This document shows positions 1 through 9,209 of a stretch of DNA of 64,000 nucleotides, in pieces. Position numbers and translations under genes: made by a program. The stretch is from Ascarosepion bandense (taxonomy: Eukaryota > Mollusca > Cephalopoda > Sepiida > Sepiidae), in NCBI GenBank assembly GCA_037127315.1, contig JBBBDQ010000913.1, positions 3,746,501 to 3,810,500 on the forward strand. Reading direction: 5' to 3'. The notes below the pieces were generated by a model, which had not been told where the DNA came from, did not search any database, and saw only the letters and a list, made by a program, of their open reading frames with translations. Position 1 is the first letter of the stretch, and every line of letters begins with the position of its first letter.

Positions 1-147
1 AGAAGGAGGGTGATAGGCGGGTAAGCATACCGAGAATGAGGGTTGGGTAGATGGTGAGTGTTGGGAGAATAGGTGCAAGTTAGTGTGATAGGAGGTGTCT
101 ATTGACCTTACATTTAAACTCCTGGAGATTGTAGCTGTCGGGAAAGT
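1..147 (-). mobile_element. LINE-A 3' end fragment
   Basis: Read on the minus strand, this matches the last coding codons and 3' untranslated region of LINE-A at 13419-13548 (CCCGACAGCTACAATCTCC and the following sequence). Only the extreme 3' part is present, so it is either 5'-truncated or cut by the window edge. It cannot encode anything alone. Confidence 0.7.
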
Positions 148-512
148 AGACACGGGCGGTTGGTAGATTTATATATGTGCAGGATAGTTTCAAACGGGAA
201 AAACTTCCGGGCCCTGCACAGAGAACCGACTTTCATAGCGGCGGATTTGGCAATGGATGTGAGTTCTCTATCATACAATCTGAGAAAAGAACAATTCTGA
301 ATTCTAAACCACAAAGAAAACAATGGAAAAAAGACTTCCATAAAATTGCAAATTATGCATGACAATTCAGAGATAATAACGAAAAGGCCACGGAAAATCA
401 AGTTCGTTTACAACCTGCCGGGGCTCAACATTAAAAATTATCTTTTAACGTCTACTCGTTATCTTTTTAGAGCCTACACATATTGCCAGTGCTTATTTGT
501 AATCATATATGT
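148..512. other. No recognisable feature
   Basis: About 365 bp of mixed-composition sequence. The short reading frames here have no recognisable family signature. I see no repeat shared with the rest of the window. Confidence 0.4.
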
Positions 513-562
513 CTAGCCACACTGAAGAGCTGTGATACAGCGAAACAGGCTTGTATGTGGAT
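513..562 (+). ncRNA. Type I hammerhead ribozyme, HH-SINE 3' end
   Basis: The core reads CUGAAGA (522-528), stem II GCUGU/ACAGC with loop GAU (529-541), then GAA (542-544). Stem III is ACA/UGU with a four-base loop (545-554), the predicted cleavage base is A555, and stem I pairs 515-521 with 556-562 except for one mismatch. All conserved core bases are present; position 7 is A, which the CUGANGA consensus allows. A TA-rich stretch follows immediately. The SINE head upstream is lost, so this is a 3' fragment of the family seen complete at 676-870. Confidence 0.75.
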
Positions 563-675
563 GACTAATATATTATGCTCTCATTACAATTGAGCTCTCT
601 GGAGCAGATAATTTTAAAAAGTTTCCACTTCTGCGATATATGCATTACTCCGGAGGAATTGAGTTCTTTCGGTGA

Positions 676-869
676 CTGGCGTGTGTATACACTGCTTATA
701 AACAACACGCTAAAATTTCTCTTCTCTGATTCCATGTGCCTATGGCTTAGGGGGTAGCGACTCTGACTGACATCAAATCAGTCGAGTTTCGATCCAGGCC
801 AGAAACTAGTGGATGTGTCTATCCACACTGATGAGCTGTGCTACAGCGAAACAGTCTTGTATGTGGATA

Positions 870-870
<1 letters not shown>
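676..870 (+). mobile_element. HH-SINE: tRNA-headed SINE ending in a hammerhead
   Basis: A tRNA-like head carries a box A-like TGGCTTAGGGGGTAGCG (743-759) and a box B-like GAGTTTCGATCC (784-795), the internal RNA polymerase III promoter arrangement of SINEs. It runs directly into a hammerhead ribozyme (820-869) and then a TA microsatellite. The same order (related upstream block, tRNA-like region, hammerhead, TA tail) recurs on the minus strand near 25.8 and 26.2 kb. The upstream limit is set by alignment to those copies and is approximate. Schistosome SINE-like elements with hammerheads are a known parallel. Confidence 0.65.
820..869 (+). ncRNA. Type I hammerhead ribozyme, complete core
   Basis: Stem I is eight perfect pairs, UAUCCACA (820-827) with UGUGGAUA (862-869). 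The core is CUGAUGA (828-834), stem II GCUGU/ACAGC with loop GCU (835-847), GAA (848-850), and stem III ACA/UGU with loop GUCU (851-860). The cleavage triplet is GUA, with cleavage predicted after A861. Every conserved hammerhead position is present, so self-cleavage of a transcript is plausible. The three-pair stem III is short, as is usual for retroelement hammerheads. Confidence 0.85.

Positions 871-920
<50 letters not shown>
871..920. repeat. (TA)n microsatellite
   Basis: About 25 uninterrupted TA units. It forms the tail of the HH-SINE on the left and touches the PLE arm on the right. Confidence 0.95.
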
Positions 921-925
<5 letters not shown>

Positions 926-941
926 GGTTATGTCAATTTTA

Positions 942-995
942 CATTGCGACATGGAAATTTTATGTTTCGAGATTAATTCTCATCATCAGGCAATG
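942..995 (-). ncRNA. PLE hammerhead ribozyme, left arm
   Basis: On the minus strand: stem I CAUUGC with GCAAUG, core CUGAUGA, stem II GAG/CUC with loop AAUUAAU, GAA, stem III ACAU/AUGU, cleavage triplet GUC. One extra U lies between the CUGAUGA core and stem II, which departs from the canonical core. The sequence is identical to the plus-strand copy at 2468-2521, as expected for inverted arms. Confidence 0.7.
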
Positions 996-1058
996 CTGGT
1001 TTTGTTGTGCAGACGATTTACATTCAAATGACAAATACTTTCAGTTTACTGCGAATCT

Positions 1059-1094
1059 ATGTGTGTGTGTGTGTGTGCGTGTGTGTGTGTGTGT
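1059..1094. repeat. (GT)n microsatellite in the left PLE arm
   Basis: A GT run with two GC interruptions. Its reverse complement, a CA run, is found at 2383-2404 in the other arm. Confidence 0.9.
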
Positions 1095-1467
1095 GGCTAA
1101 TTAGAATGAAGATTCACTTTGGAGTTTGAACCCGAGTAATTTCTGTTCTAACCAACTTTTTTCCTCCTCTTTTTTTTCTTTTGCCTTTACCCTATTCCTC
1201 TCTTGTCTGTTTCCCTTCGCATTTATCTGATCTTATTATTTTCCCTTCAGTTTTATTACATTTGATGTGATATTTCTTTTTAGTAGTACCACCCTCCTTC
1301 CCTTTATTCTATTTGTTAAAGAAAAGATTTTTTCCAAAAAGATACCCGGAACTGCTATTTTATCGTTCCATCTATCAATTTGCTGTAAAGTTCATTATCC
1401 TGATACAAAGGGGGGAATTATTAAAAAAAAGAAAAACTAACTTATTCTATATTTGGCTTTATTTTTA

Positions 1468-1534
1468 TTTTACAATTACATTTTTTCTTGTCCAGAAAAT
1501 AACAATTTGGACAAGAAAAAATGTAATTGTAAAA
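1468..1534. repeat. 26-bp perfect palindrome at the arm/ORF junction
   Basis: Bases 1468-1493 and 1509-1534 are perfect reverse complements separated by 15 bp. The right half belongs to the coding remnant, while the left half closes the inverted arm. The arm therefore copied a piece of the ORF at the turn-around point, which fits a fold-back or template-switch event during insertion. Confidence 0.85.
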
Positions 1535-1955
1535 AACCCCATAAACTGTCCGCTAGAAAATAGGTGTTATGACGGAATCGATAATCTATCAATGCGAAAT
1601 ATGGACGAAGGAAAACCCAAACAATATAAAAGTCTATATAGGGAGCATTAAAAACACTCTAAAGCAGAGAATTTACCAGCATACCTCTTCATTTAATAAT
1701 AGCAAATACAGAAATAGAACGTCCCTATCGAGATATCATTGTTACCTAAAGGAAACAAAAAGACACCCAAAAATAAAATGGAAAATCCTAAAAGAAGCTA
1801 AAACATGTAAGTCCTTAAATGAACCATGTTCATTATGCTTATATGAAAAACTATTTATTATTACATCCCTCAAAAATAAAAATTTATTAAATCAACGTAA
1901 CGAAATTAATGTCATATGTAGACATTGTAAATTATTCACATTAGAAAATGGATAA
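1509..1955 (+). pseudogene. Penelope-like GIY-YIG endonuclease remnant
   Basis: The reading frame at 1569-1955 (128 residues) has the pattern of a PLE C-terminal endonuclease: IIYQCEI (the GIY half), then KVYIGS (the YIG half), a QRIYQHTSSF helix, KWKILKEAK, and a closing cysteine/histidine set CSLCLYEK...CRHC. The preceding linker cysteines (CNCKK, INCPLENRC) are split across frames near 1525-1570, so at least one frameshift separates linker and domain. In intact elements this nuclease nicks target DNA for target-primed reverse transcription. With no RT upstream and a broken linker, the copy is dead. The C-terminus looks complete and ends at TAA 1953-1955. Confidence 0.75.
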
Positions 1956-2467
1956 AACCTAAAATAAATAACATGCTCGCTGACGAATAAGGTAAAAATA
2001 AAAATGAAAATAAAAATAAAGCCAAATATAGAATAAGTTAGTTTTTCTTTTTTTTAATAATTCCCCCCTTTGTATCAGGATAATAAACTTTAAAGCAAAT
2101 TGATAGATGGAACGAAAAAATAGCAGTTCCGGGTATCTTTTTGGAAAAAATCTTTTCTTTAACAAATAGAATAAAGGGAAGGAGGGTGGTACTACTAAAA
2201 AGAAATATCACATCAAATGTAATAAAACTGAAGGGAAAATAATAAGATCAGATAAATGCGAAGGGAAACAGACAAGAGAGGAATAGGGTAAAGGCAAAAG
2301 TAAAAAAGAGGAGGAAAAAAGTTGGTTAGAACAGAAATTACTCGGGGTCAAACCCCAAAGTGAATCTCCATTCTGATTAGCCACACACACACACACACAC
2401 ACACAGATTCGCAGTAAACCGAAAGTATTTGTCATTTAAATGTAAATCGTCTTCACAACCACACCAG

Positions 2468-2521
2468 CATTGCCTGATGATGAGAATTAATCTCGAAACA
2501 TAAAATTTCCATGTCGCAATG
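2468..2521 (+). ncRNA. PLE hammerhead ribozyme, right arm
   Basis: Stem I pairs 2468-2473 with 2516-2521 (six perfect pairs). The core CUGAUGA is at 2474-2480, GAG/CUC stem II at 2482-2494, GAA at 2495-2497 and ACAU/AUGU stem III at 2498-2514, with predicted cleavage after C2515. It lies on the same strand as the endonuclease remnant and downstream of it, the expected place for a 3' pLTR ribozyme. The unpaired U2481 after the core is the only departure from consensus. Confidence 0.75.
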
Positions 2522-2545
2522 TAAAATTGACATAACCATATAATT

Positions 2546-2690
2546 ATATTATATTATATTATATTAAGCTCTATAATACTCATTATATTGAGCACTGTTT
2601 ATAATAAAATATATGCCAGAGCACTCAAAATATAAAAAAAACCTTGAGTCCTCTTCACTTGGAATTATATATATATATATATATAATGAT
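2546..2690. repeat. Flanking direct repeat, copy 1
   Basis: A block containing ATACTCATTATATTGAGCAC, CCTTGAGT and a terminal TA run. It reappears at about 3820-3958 on the far side of the second PLE pair. It may be target sequence or duplicated flank. Confidence 0.6.
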
Positions 2691-3077
2691 GTCAAGTCTG
2701 TGAATGCCAAAGATAATCCAACAAGAACTACTTAATATCAAATATTATGTGTTATATCTGAGAGTTTAATGGATGTTATCCAGAGTAATATGTGTGTTGA
2801 GTTGACGTGTAGTGAGTTTTTGGTCACTATCCAGGACGATGAACTCTTGTGCACTCTTTAACGATTCCCACCGAGTTAAGGCTAAAATCTATATTCTAGA
2901 TCAGGTTATTTGTTTTCCATTTCATTTTAAAGAAATGTTTATTCCGGGAAAATATTTATACCGAATGGAACGAATACAGTGTGGTCTGATGTAATGAGTC
3001 AGTTTAGCTCATAGAAATTAATTAGTATTTAGAAGCAATCTAAATGATGTGTTCAGTTTTTCCTTATATATATAATT
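2691..3077. other. No recognisable feature
   Basis: Mixed AT-rich sequence between the two PLE pairs. No repeat of the window or coding signature was recognised. Confidence 0.4.
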
Positions 3078-3770
3078 ATATAGTTATGAATTAATTGTAC
3101 ATTATAACACGGAAAGTTCTATGTTTCGAGATAGATGCTCATCATCAGGCAATGTTGATGTTGATTGTGCAGATGATTTACATTTAAATGACAATGACCT
3201 TTGGTTTGCTGTGTATGTATGTGGGAAGATATAAAATTTACATGTGTGTTTCTTTTGACTAATCAGAGCGAAAACATAAAATTATTTTTTAAAAAATCTT
3301 TCTTTTTATAAAAAAAACCATTACAACAAATACATAGATAGACCAAAAATGATAAGTAAATGAAAAATACAGCATTGGTAATGGATGAGAATATCACATC
3401 AAAATCAATAAAACTGAAGAGAGAAGAGAGGGAAAAAAAGGGAAAATGATAAGATCAGGTTAAAGGCAGGTTAACATTTTAACCGTTAAGGAGGGAAAGG
3501 AAACAAGGGAAAAGGGTAGGATGAGAAAGGAGAAAAGAAAAAAGAAAAAAAAAAGATAAAAAGTTGGTTAGTATGTATTCTTTGGGGCCAAATTCCCAAA
3601 TGAATCTCCGCTCTGATTAGTCAAAAGAAACACACATGTAAATTTTATATCTTCTCACATACATACACAGTAAACCAAAATTTATTGTCATTGAAATGTA
3701 AATCAACATTGCTTGATGATGAGAATGTGTCAAAATGTACAATTAATTCATATCTATATAATTATATGAT
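3078..3770. mobile_element. Diverged inverted pair of PLE terminal repeats
   Basis: The left part (about 3085-3260) and right part (about 3590-3760) are inverted copies: GAATTAATTGTACATT against its complement, and the shared ACATGTAAATTTTATATCTT block. They are related to the arms at 922-2541, sharing GATGATTTACATTTAAATGACA and CTGATTAGTC-type sequence. No endonuclease coding sequence remains between them; the centre is purine-rich filler. This is an older, internally deleted relative of the neighbouring element. Confidence 0.6.
3100..3154 (-). ncRNA. Decaying PLE hammerhead
   Basis: The minus strand keeps CUGAUGA, GAG/CUC stem II with a different loop (CAUCUAU), GAA and an ACAU/GUGU stem III. 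The cleavage triplet has become GUU, and stem I has lost its pair next to the cleavage site. Activity is doubtful. The matching sequence in the other arm (near 3707-3725) has lost the 3' half of the motif. Confidence 0.55.
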
Positions 3771-3819
3771 AATAATATAATACTCATTATATGAAGCTCT
3801 ATAATACTCATAATATTAA

Positions 3820-3911
3820 GCTCTATAATACTCATTATATTGAGCACTGTCCATAATAAAATAAATGTCAAGGCACTCAAAATAATAAAACCTTGAGTTC
3901 GCTTCACCTAG

Positions 3912-3958
<47 letters not shown>
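3820..3958. repeat. Flanking direct repeat, copy 2, with (TA)n
   Basis: Matches 2546-2690 (ATACTCATTATATTGAGCAC, CCTTGAGT) and ends in a TA microsatellite at 3914-3958. Confidence 0.65.
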
Positions 3959-3961
<3 letters not shown>

Positions 3962-4311
3962 CGTATCTCCCCAAGCAAGGCGGTAACGCCACTGATGTGC
4001 AGGGGGCTACGTAATAGTGAGAAGATTGGAAAAGAAAATGCCGGAAACCACATCCTAAACATGGAACAAGAGATGAGCCTCTTCACCTGTTCAATAGACG
4101 TGGGTGGAGTGTGAACCAGGCGATAGATAGATCTATATACTCCAATCGAAAAAAAAGAAAAGAAATCAAAGTGAGAAGATTGGAAAAGAGAAAACCGGAA
4201 ACCACATCCTAAACAGGGAACAAGGGATGAGCCTCTTAACCTGTTCAATAGACGTGGGTGGAGTGTGAACCGGGCGAGAGATAGATCTATCTACTCCAAT
4301 TAGATCTATCT
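3959..4311 (-). mobile_element. Tm-retroposon, two modules
   Basis: On the minus strand, two copies of a roughly 150-bp module (GGTTCACACTCCACCCACGT ... CTTTTCCAATCTTCTCAC) are followed by the 3' tail with CCCCCTGCACATCAGTGGCG and GCCTTGCTTGGGG. The tail ends in the TA microsatellite instead of poly(A). This repeat has nine copies in the window with one to four modules. No coding capacity is evident. Confidence 0.75.
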
Positions 4312-4863
4312 ACTCCAATTTATATATTCATTCAAGCACCTTTTATTGAATAATATAGACATATTCTGTTTATTTATTTTTATAATAATCCTTTCTCTAG
4401 TTCCCTAAATTATCTTCTTGATATTCATCAAGGAAGAAGCCGTAGTTTTTTTTTTAACCCAGGTAGTTTCGAACTCCTCTAAGATTATCCCTAGGGTTGA
4501 ATTGCAAAAAAAAACACTTAATATAACTGCAATTGTTGTGATGGTAATTTTTTGTTAAACTTTATTGTAAAGTTTTTTGTTCACCGCTGCTGTAGCCAGG
4601 TATTGAACTCACAACTCTTGTTTAAGTAACGTTTTTATCTGCTGGACCATGTATCCTTGATGACGTCGAAAGTTGAGTAAAGAGAAGATAAGATATCCGG
4701 GAGTGGCATGACTCATGGAACGAGAACAATATACACCAGTGTACAAAATAAAGGGTTCGATTCGAAATTCTAATCACATAGGAAGTTTAGCGCGTAAAAC
4801 GGCCAAAATGTTTAAAACCCGGCTGTCAAAACTTACATAGCCCTTGCATACGCGGTAATTGGG
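4312..4863 (-). mobile_element. Mostly unassigned; possible tRNA-like SINE head at 4599-4649
   Basis: On the minus strand a box A-like TGGTCCAGCAGATAAA (4634-4649) is followed by a box B-like GAGTTCAATACC (4599-4610) at SINE-like spacing. I found no second copy in the window and no tail, so it may be a decayed SINE or chance. The rest of the interval shows no recognised feature. Confidence 0.35.
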
Positions 4864-6462
4864 TACTAAGCTTGTCTTATCCGGTCTGAGCTTGTCTTAT
4901 CCGGACTAAGTTTGTCTTATACGGTCTAAGTTCGTTTTATCCTGTCTAAGATAGTCTTGTACGGTCTAAGCTTGTCCTATAAGGTCTTAATTAGTCTTAG
5001 GCGGTGTAAGATTATCTTATACGGTCAAAGTTTGTCTTATCCGGTCTATGATTGTCTTATACGACTACGTTTGTCTTATACGGTCTAAGTTTGTCTTATC
5101 CGCTGTAAGCTTGACTTATACGGACTAAGTTTGTCCTATACGGTCTGAGTTTGCTTTATCCAGTGTAAGTTTGTCTTATCGGGAATAAGCTTGTCTTATA
5201 AGGTTTAAGTTTGTTTTACCCGATATAAGCTTATCTTATCCGGTCTAAGCTTGCCTTATACGGTCTAATCTTGGCTTATACGGTCTAAGTTTGTGTTATA
5301 CGGTCTAAGTTTGTCTTATCCGGTGTAATCTTATCTTATCCGCTCTAAGTTTGTCTGGTCCGGTGTAAGCATATCATATACGGCCTAAGATTGTTTTATC
5401 CAGTCTAAGTTTGTCTTATCCGGTGCAAGTTTGTCTTATCCGGTGCAAGCTTTTCTTATCCGGTGTAAACTTGTCTTTTACGGTCTAAGTTTCTCTTATA
5501 CAGTCTAATTTTTCTTTATCCGGTGTAAGTTTGTCATATCCGGTGTAAGTTTGTCATATCTGGTGTAAGCTTATCTTATACGGTCTAAGTTTGTCTTTTA
5601 CGGTCTAAGATTGTCTTTTACTGTCTAAGTTTGTCTTATACGGTCTGTTTATTTTACCCAGTGTAAGCTTGTCTTATCCGGTCTAAGTTTGTCTTATATA
5701 GTCTAAGCTTGTCTTATTCAATCTAAGTTTGTCTCAGCCGGTCTAAGTTTGCTTTATCTCGTGCATGTTTGTCTTATCCGGTCTAAGCTTGTCTTATACT
5801 GTCTAAGTTTGTCTTATTCATTCTAAGTTTATCTTATCCGGTGCAAGCTTGTCTTATCTGGTGAAAGCTTGTCATAAGGTTTAAGTTTGTCTTGTACGGT
5901 CTAAGCTTGTCTTATCCAGTCTAAGCTTGTCTTATACGGTCTAAGTCTGTTTTATACGGATTAAATTTGTATTATCCGATCTAAGCGTGTCTTATTCATT
6001 CTAACTTTATCTTATACGGTCTATGCTTGTCTTCTCCGCTGTAAGCTTGTCTTATCCGGTCTAAGATTGTTTTTTACAGTCCAAGATTTTCTTATGCGTT
6101 CTAAGTTTGTCTTATTCGGTGTAGGTTTGTCTTATCCGGTCTAAGCTTGCTTTATACGGTCTAAGTTTGTCTTGTCCGGTGTGAGCTAATCTTATCCGGT
6201 CTAAGTTTGTCTTACCCGGTCTAGGTTTGTCTTATACGGTCCAAGTTTTTCTTATACGATGTAAGCTTGTCTTATCCGGGTTAAACTTGTCTTATACGGT
6301 CTAGGTCTGTCTTGTATGGTCTGTTTATCTTATCCAGTGTAAGCTTGTCTTATACGGCCTAAGTTTGTCTTATACGGCCTAAGTTTGTCTTATCCAGTGT
6401 AAACTTATCGTATCCGGTCTAAGTTTATCTTATCCGGTCTAAGCTTGTGTAAGTTTGTCTTT
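4864..6462. repeat. 20-bp minisatellite, about 80 copies
   Basis: Tandem units close to CGGTCTAAGTTTGTCTTATC cover about 1.6 kb. Positions 5 (C/G), 10 (T/C) and 20 (A/C) vary repeatedly, giving subtypes such as GGTGTAAGC. Many units differ from the consensus, so the array is old or homogenises slowly. Occasional partial units break the phase, for example near 5641 and 5870. Confidence 0.95.
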
Positions 6463-6599
6463 TATACATACATACATATATATATGTATATATACATATA
6501 TCCCTACATGAAAATACATTATTTCTTATTCTTTCACTCTACTTCTCATTCACGCACACACACACGCACACACACACACGCACACACACAGACACACAA

Positions 6600-6687
<88 letters not shown>

Positions 6688-6690
6688 TCT
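6463..6690. repeat. (CA)n and (TA)n microsatellites
   Basis: A compound CA/CG-rich run (about 6550-6645) passes into TA (6646-6686). The reading frame across it is only repeat-encoded. Confidence 0.9.
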
Positions 6691-7202
6691 CAAACCTTTC
6701 TCTCTAGACGAAAATACAGTATATCTCATCCCCTCTCTCTTTCTCTCACTCTCTGCGATCCCCTCTCATTATATTTACCTGAAAATACATTATTCTGTAT
6801 GCTCCTCTTTACTCATCAACTCCATTCTCTCTCGTCTTCAAACAAAATATAATCAAATTCCCGCGGATCTTTTCTTTCTCCTCTTTTCCCTAAGAAGTGC
6901 CTTAATAAACTTTTCCCAGTCTCAATTTCTTTTTAAAATATCAAGAGAAAAAGATCCCAGTGAGGTATTATTTGGTAGTCAGTTAATGTGTCTGCTTCGT
7001 TAACGCTTTTGAAGAGATGAGATGGATAAGCGAGGAGAAGGGTTATAGTAAGACTGTAAAGCGTTCGCATTGGTCGGTTGTTGGGCCGTTATCTGCAAGA
7101 GATTAACACATCAAGTGCTCAACCCCTGCGGCCAGTGAGAAGTTTAACTGTCCAGGTGGAGAAAGGCGCCTCTGGACACAGATCAACATCGCCTGTAAGT
7201 GG
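6691..7202. other. No recognisable feature
   Basis: About 500 bp of mixed sequence with CT-rich stretches. No family match or coding signal was seen. Confidence 0.4.
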
Positions 7203-8021
7203 TGAGTAGAGAAAGAGAGAACGAATACATATGGAGAAGAAAGATATAGAAATATTTAAGAGGGAAAGGAAGGAAAGAAGGAAGGAAGGAAGGAAGGAAT
7301 AAGAATAAAGATTGTTTAATCATGAGATTAGAAAGAATGAATGATGCGATTGAGAAAGAAAAAGAAAATCTAAAAAAATAAAGAAGAGTAGAATAATTAA
7401 AGAGATAAAACATTTTAAAGATATCTCCATATTAAAAAGAATGAATGATAAATTTAAGAAAGAAAGAAAGAAAGAAAGAAAGGGAATAAAAACACGATAA
7501 ATAGAAAGAAAGAAAGTAATTTACATTAAAAAAGAATTTCGTCTCAAATCCTAAAACTATACTAAAAACAATTATATGAAAAATAAAAAGAAAGAAAGAA
7601 AAAAAGAAAGAAAGAATTTAAATTAAAATTGCGATAAACAGAAATAAAGAAAAAAGAAAAAATGTTTACGTTAAAAAGAAAGAATTTGGTTTCAAACTAT
7701 AACAGAAGGAATGAAAAGGAAAGAAAAAATGGGAATGAAAGACTCAATAAAGTGACAGAAAGGAAAACAGTTTAAGTTAAAAAGAAAGAATTTTGTCTCA
7801 AATCCTGAAACTAAAAAAAAAAAGAAAAAGAAAGAAGGAACGACTGAAAAAAAAGAAAGGAATGAAAATGAAAAAGCACCATAAAGAGAAAAATAAAAAG
7901 AAAGTTAAATTCAAAATAAGGAATTAAAAAACTTGAAACTACAAAAGAAAGAATTATATAAAGAAAAATATATGAAATAAGAAAGAATAGATAAGTGTAA
8001 AAGAAGGTCATTTAAAAAAAA
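7203..8021. repeat. Purine-rich GAAA/GGAA tract
   Basis: The plus strand is almost entirely A and G, built from short GAAA and GGAA arrays alternating with A-rich stretches. Reading frames on the other strand rich in F, S and L are composition artefacts. Confidence 0.85.
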
Positions 8022-8998
8022 TCTGATCTCAGATCAGAATAGATGATTGGTTGAAGAAAGAAGAAAATACGATCTCAGATCAGAATAGCTGACTGTCTGA
8101 AGAAAGTAGACGATATGATCTCCGATCAGAATAGATGATTGGTTGAAGAAAGAAGAAAATACGATCTCAGATCAGAATAGCTGACTGTCTGAAGAAAGTA
8201 GACGATATGATCTCCGATCAGAATAGATGATTAGCTGAAAAAAGAAAGATATGATCTCAGATCAGAACAGATGATTGGTTGAAGAAAGAAGATATGATCT
8301 CAGATTAGAATAAATGATTGTCTGAAAACAGAAGATATGATCTCAGATTAGAATAGATGATTGGTTGAAGAAAGAAGATATGATCTCAGATCAAAATTGA
8401 TGATTGGTTGAAGAAAGAAGATATGATCTCAGATCAAAATTGATGATTGGTTGAAGAAAGAAGAAAATATGAACTCAGATCAGAATTGAGGATTGGTTGA
8501 AGAAAGAAAATATGATCTCAGATCAGAATTGATGATTGCTTGAAGAAAGAAGATATGATCTCAGATCAGAATTGATGATTGGTTGAAGAAGATATGTTCT
8601 CAGATCAGAATTGATGATTGGTTGAAGAAAGAAGAAAATATGATCTCAGATCAGAATTGAGGATTGGTTGAAGAAAGAAGAAAATATGATCTCAGATCAG
8701 AATTGAGGATTGGTTGAAGAAAGAAGAAAATATGATCTCAGATCAGAATTGAGGATTGGTTGAAGAAAGAAGAAAATATGATCTCAGATCAGAACTGATG
8801 ATTGGTTGAAGAAAGAAGATATGATCTCAGATCAGAATTGAGGATTGGTTGAAGAAAGAATATATGATCTCAGATCAGAATTGATGATTGGTTAAAGAAA
8901 GAAAAAATATGATCTCAGATCAGAATTGAGGATTGGTTGAAGAAAGAAGAAAATATGATCTCAGATCAGAATTAAGGATTGGTTGAAGGAAGAAGAAC
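8022..8998. repeat. 46-bp minisatellite with a 92-bp higher-order start
   Basis: About 21 tandem units contain GATCTCAGATCAGAAT and GATTGGTTGAAGAAAGAAG. Units are 42-46 bp depending on loss of a GAAA step. The first part (8039-8222) repeats as a 92-bp dimer in which alternate units carry GCTGACTGTCTG, whereas the later part is monomeric. Confidence 0.95.
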
Positions 8999-9209
8999 CT
9001 TTTAATTTCAAAGAAAATTGAGAACGATATTCTTAGAAAGAAAGAAATTTTATTTTAAATATTAAAACTTCAAAAATATATATATGCATTAATAAAGGAA
9101 GAAAATAGTAAAAAATTAACAAAGAAAGAAGGAAAAAAGAAATTATCACAGAAATAATATACGCAACAAGAAAGAAAGAAAAAATAATTGATTATTTATT
9201 TAGAAAAGG
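8999..9209. repeat. Purine-rich tract
   Basis: A continuation of the A/G-rich strand between the minisatellite and the Helitron-like element. Confidence 0.7.

Larger units (their letters stand above)
922..2541 (+). mobile_element. Penelope-like element remnant with inverted terminal arms
   Basis: Two long arms, 922-1493 and about 2008-2541, are reverse complements of one another with few differences. They flank a plus-strand GIY-YIG coding remnant (1509-1955). Each arm has a GT or CA microsatellite and a hammerhead ribozyme at its outer end. Penelope-like elements are known for pLTRs that can be inverted, for a C-terminal GIY-YIG endonuclease and for hammerheads in their terminal repeats, so all three signatures agree. 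No reverse transcriptase is present, which means the copy is severely 5'-truncated and cannot move by itself. Confidence 0.75.

Noticed and set aside
813..1104. Small proteins with IYIYIY repeats
   Set aside because: Translation of a TA microsatellite joined to a hammerhead; the same happens at 3893, 13546, 48768 and 57940.
4864..6462. CRISPR-like regular repeats
   Set aside because: Units are contiguous 20-bp minisatellite copies with no unique spacers, in a eukaryotic context.
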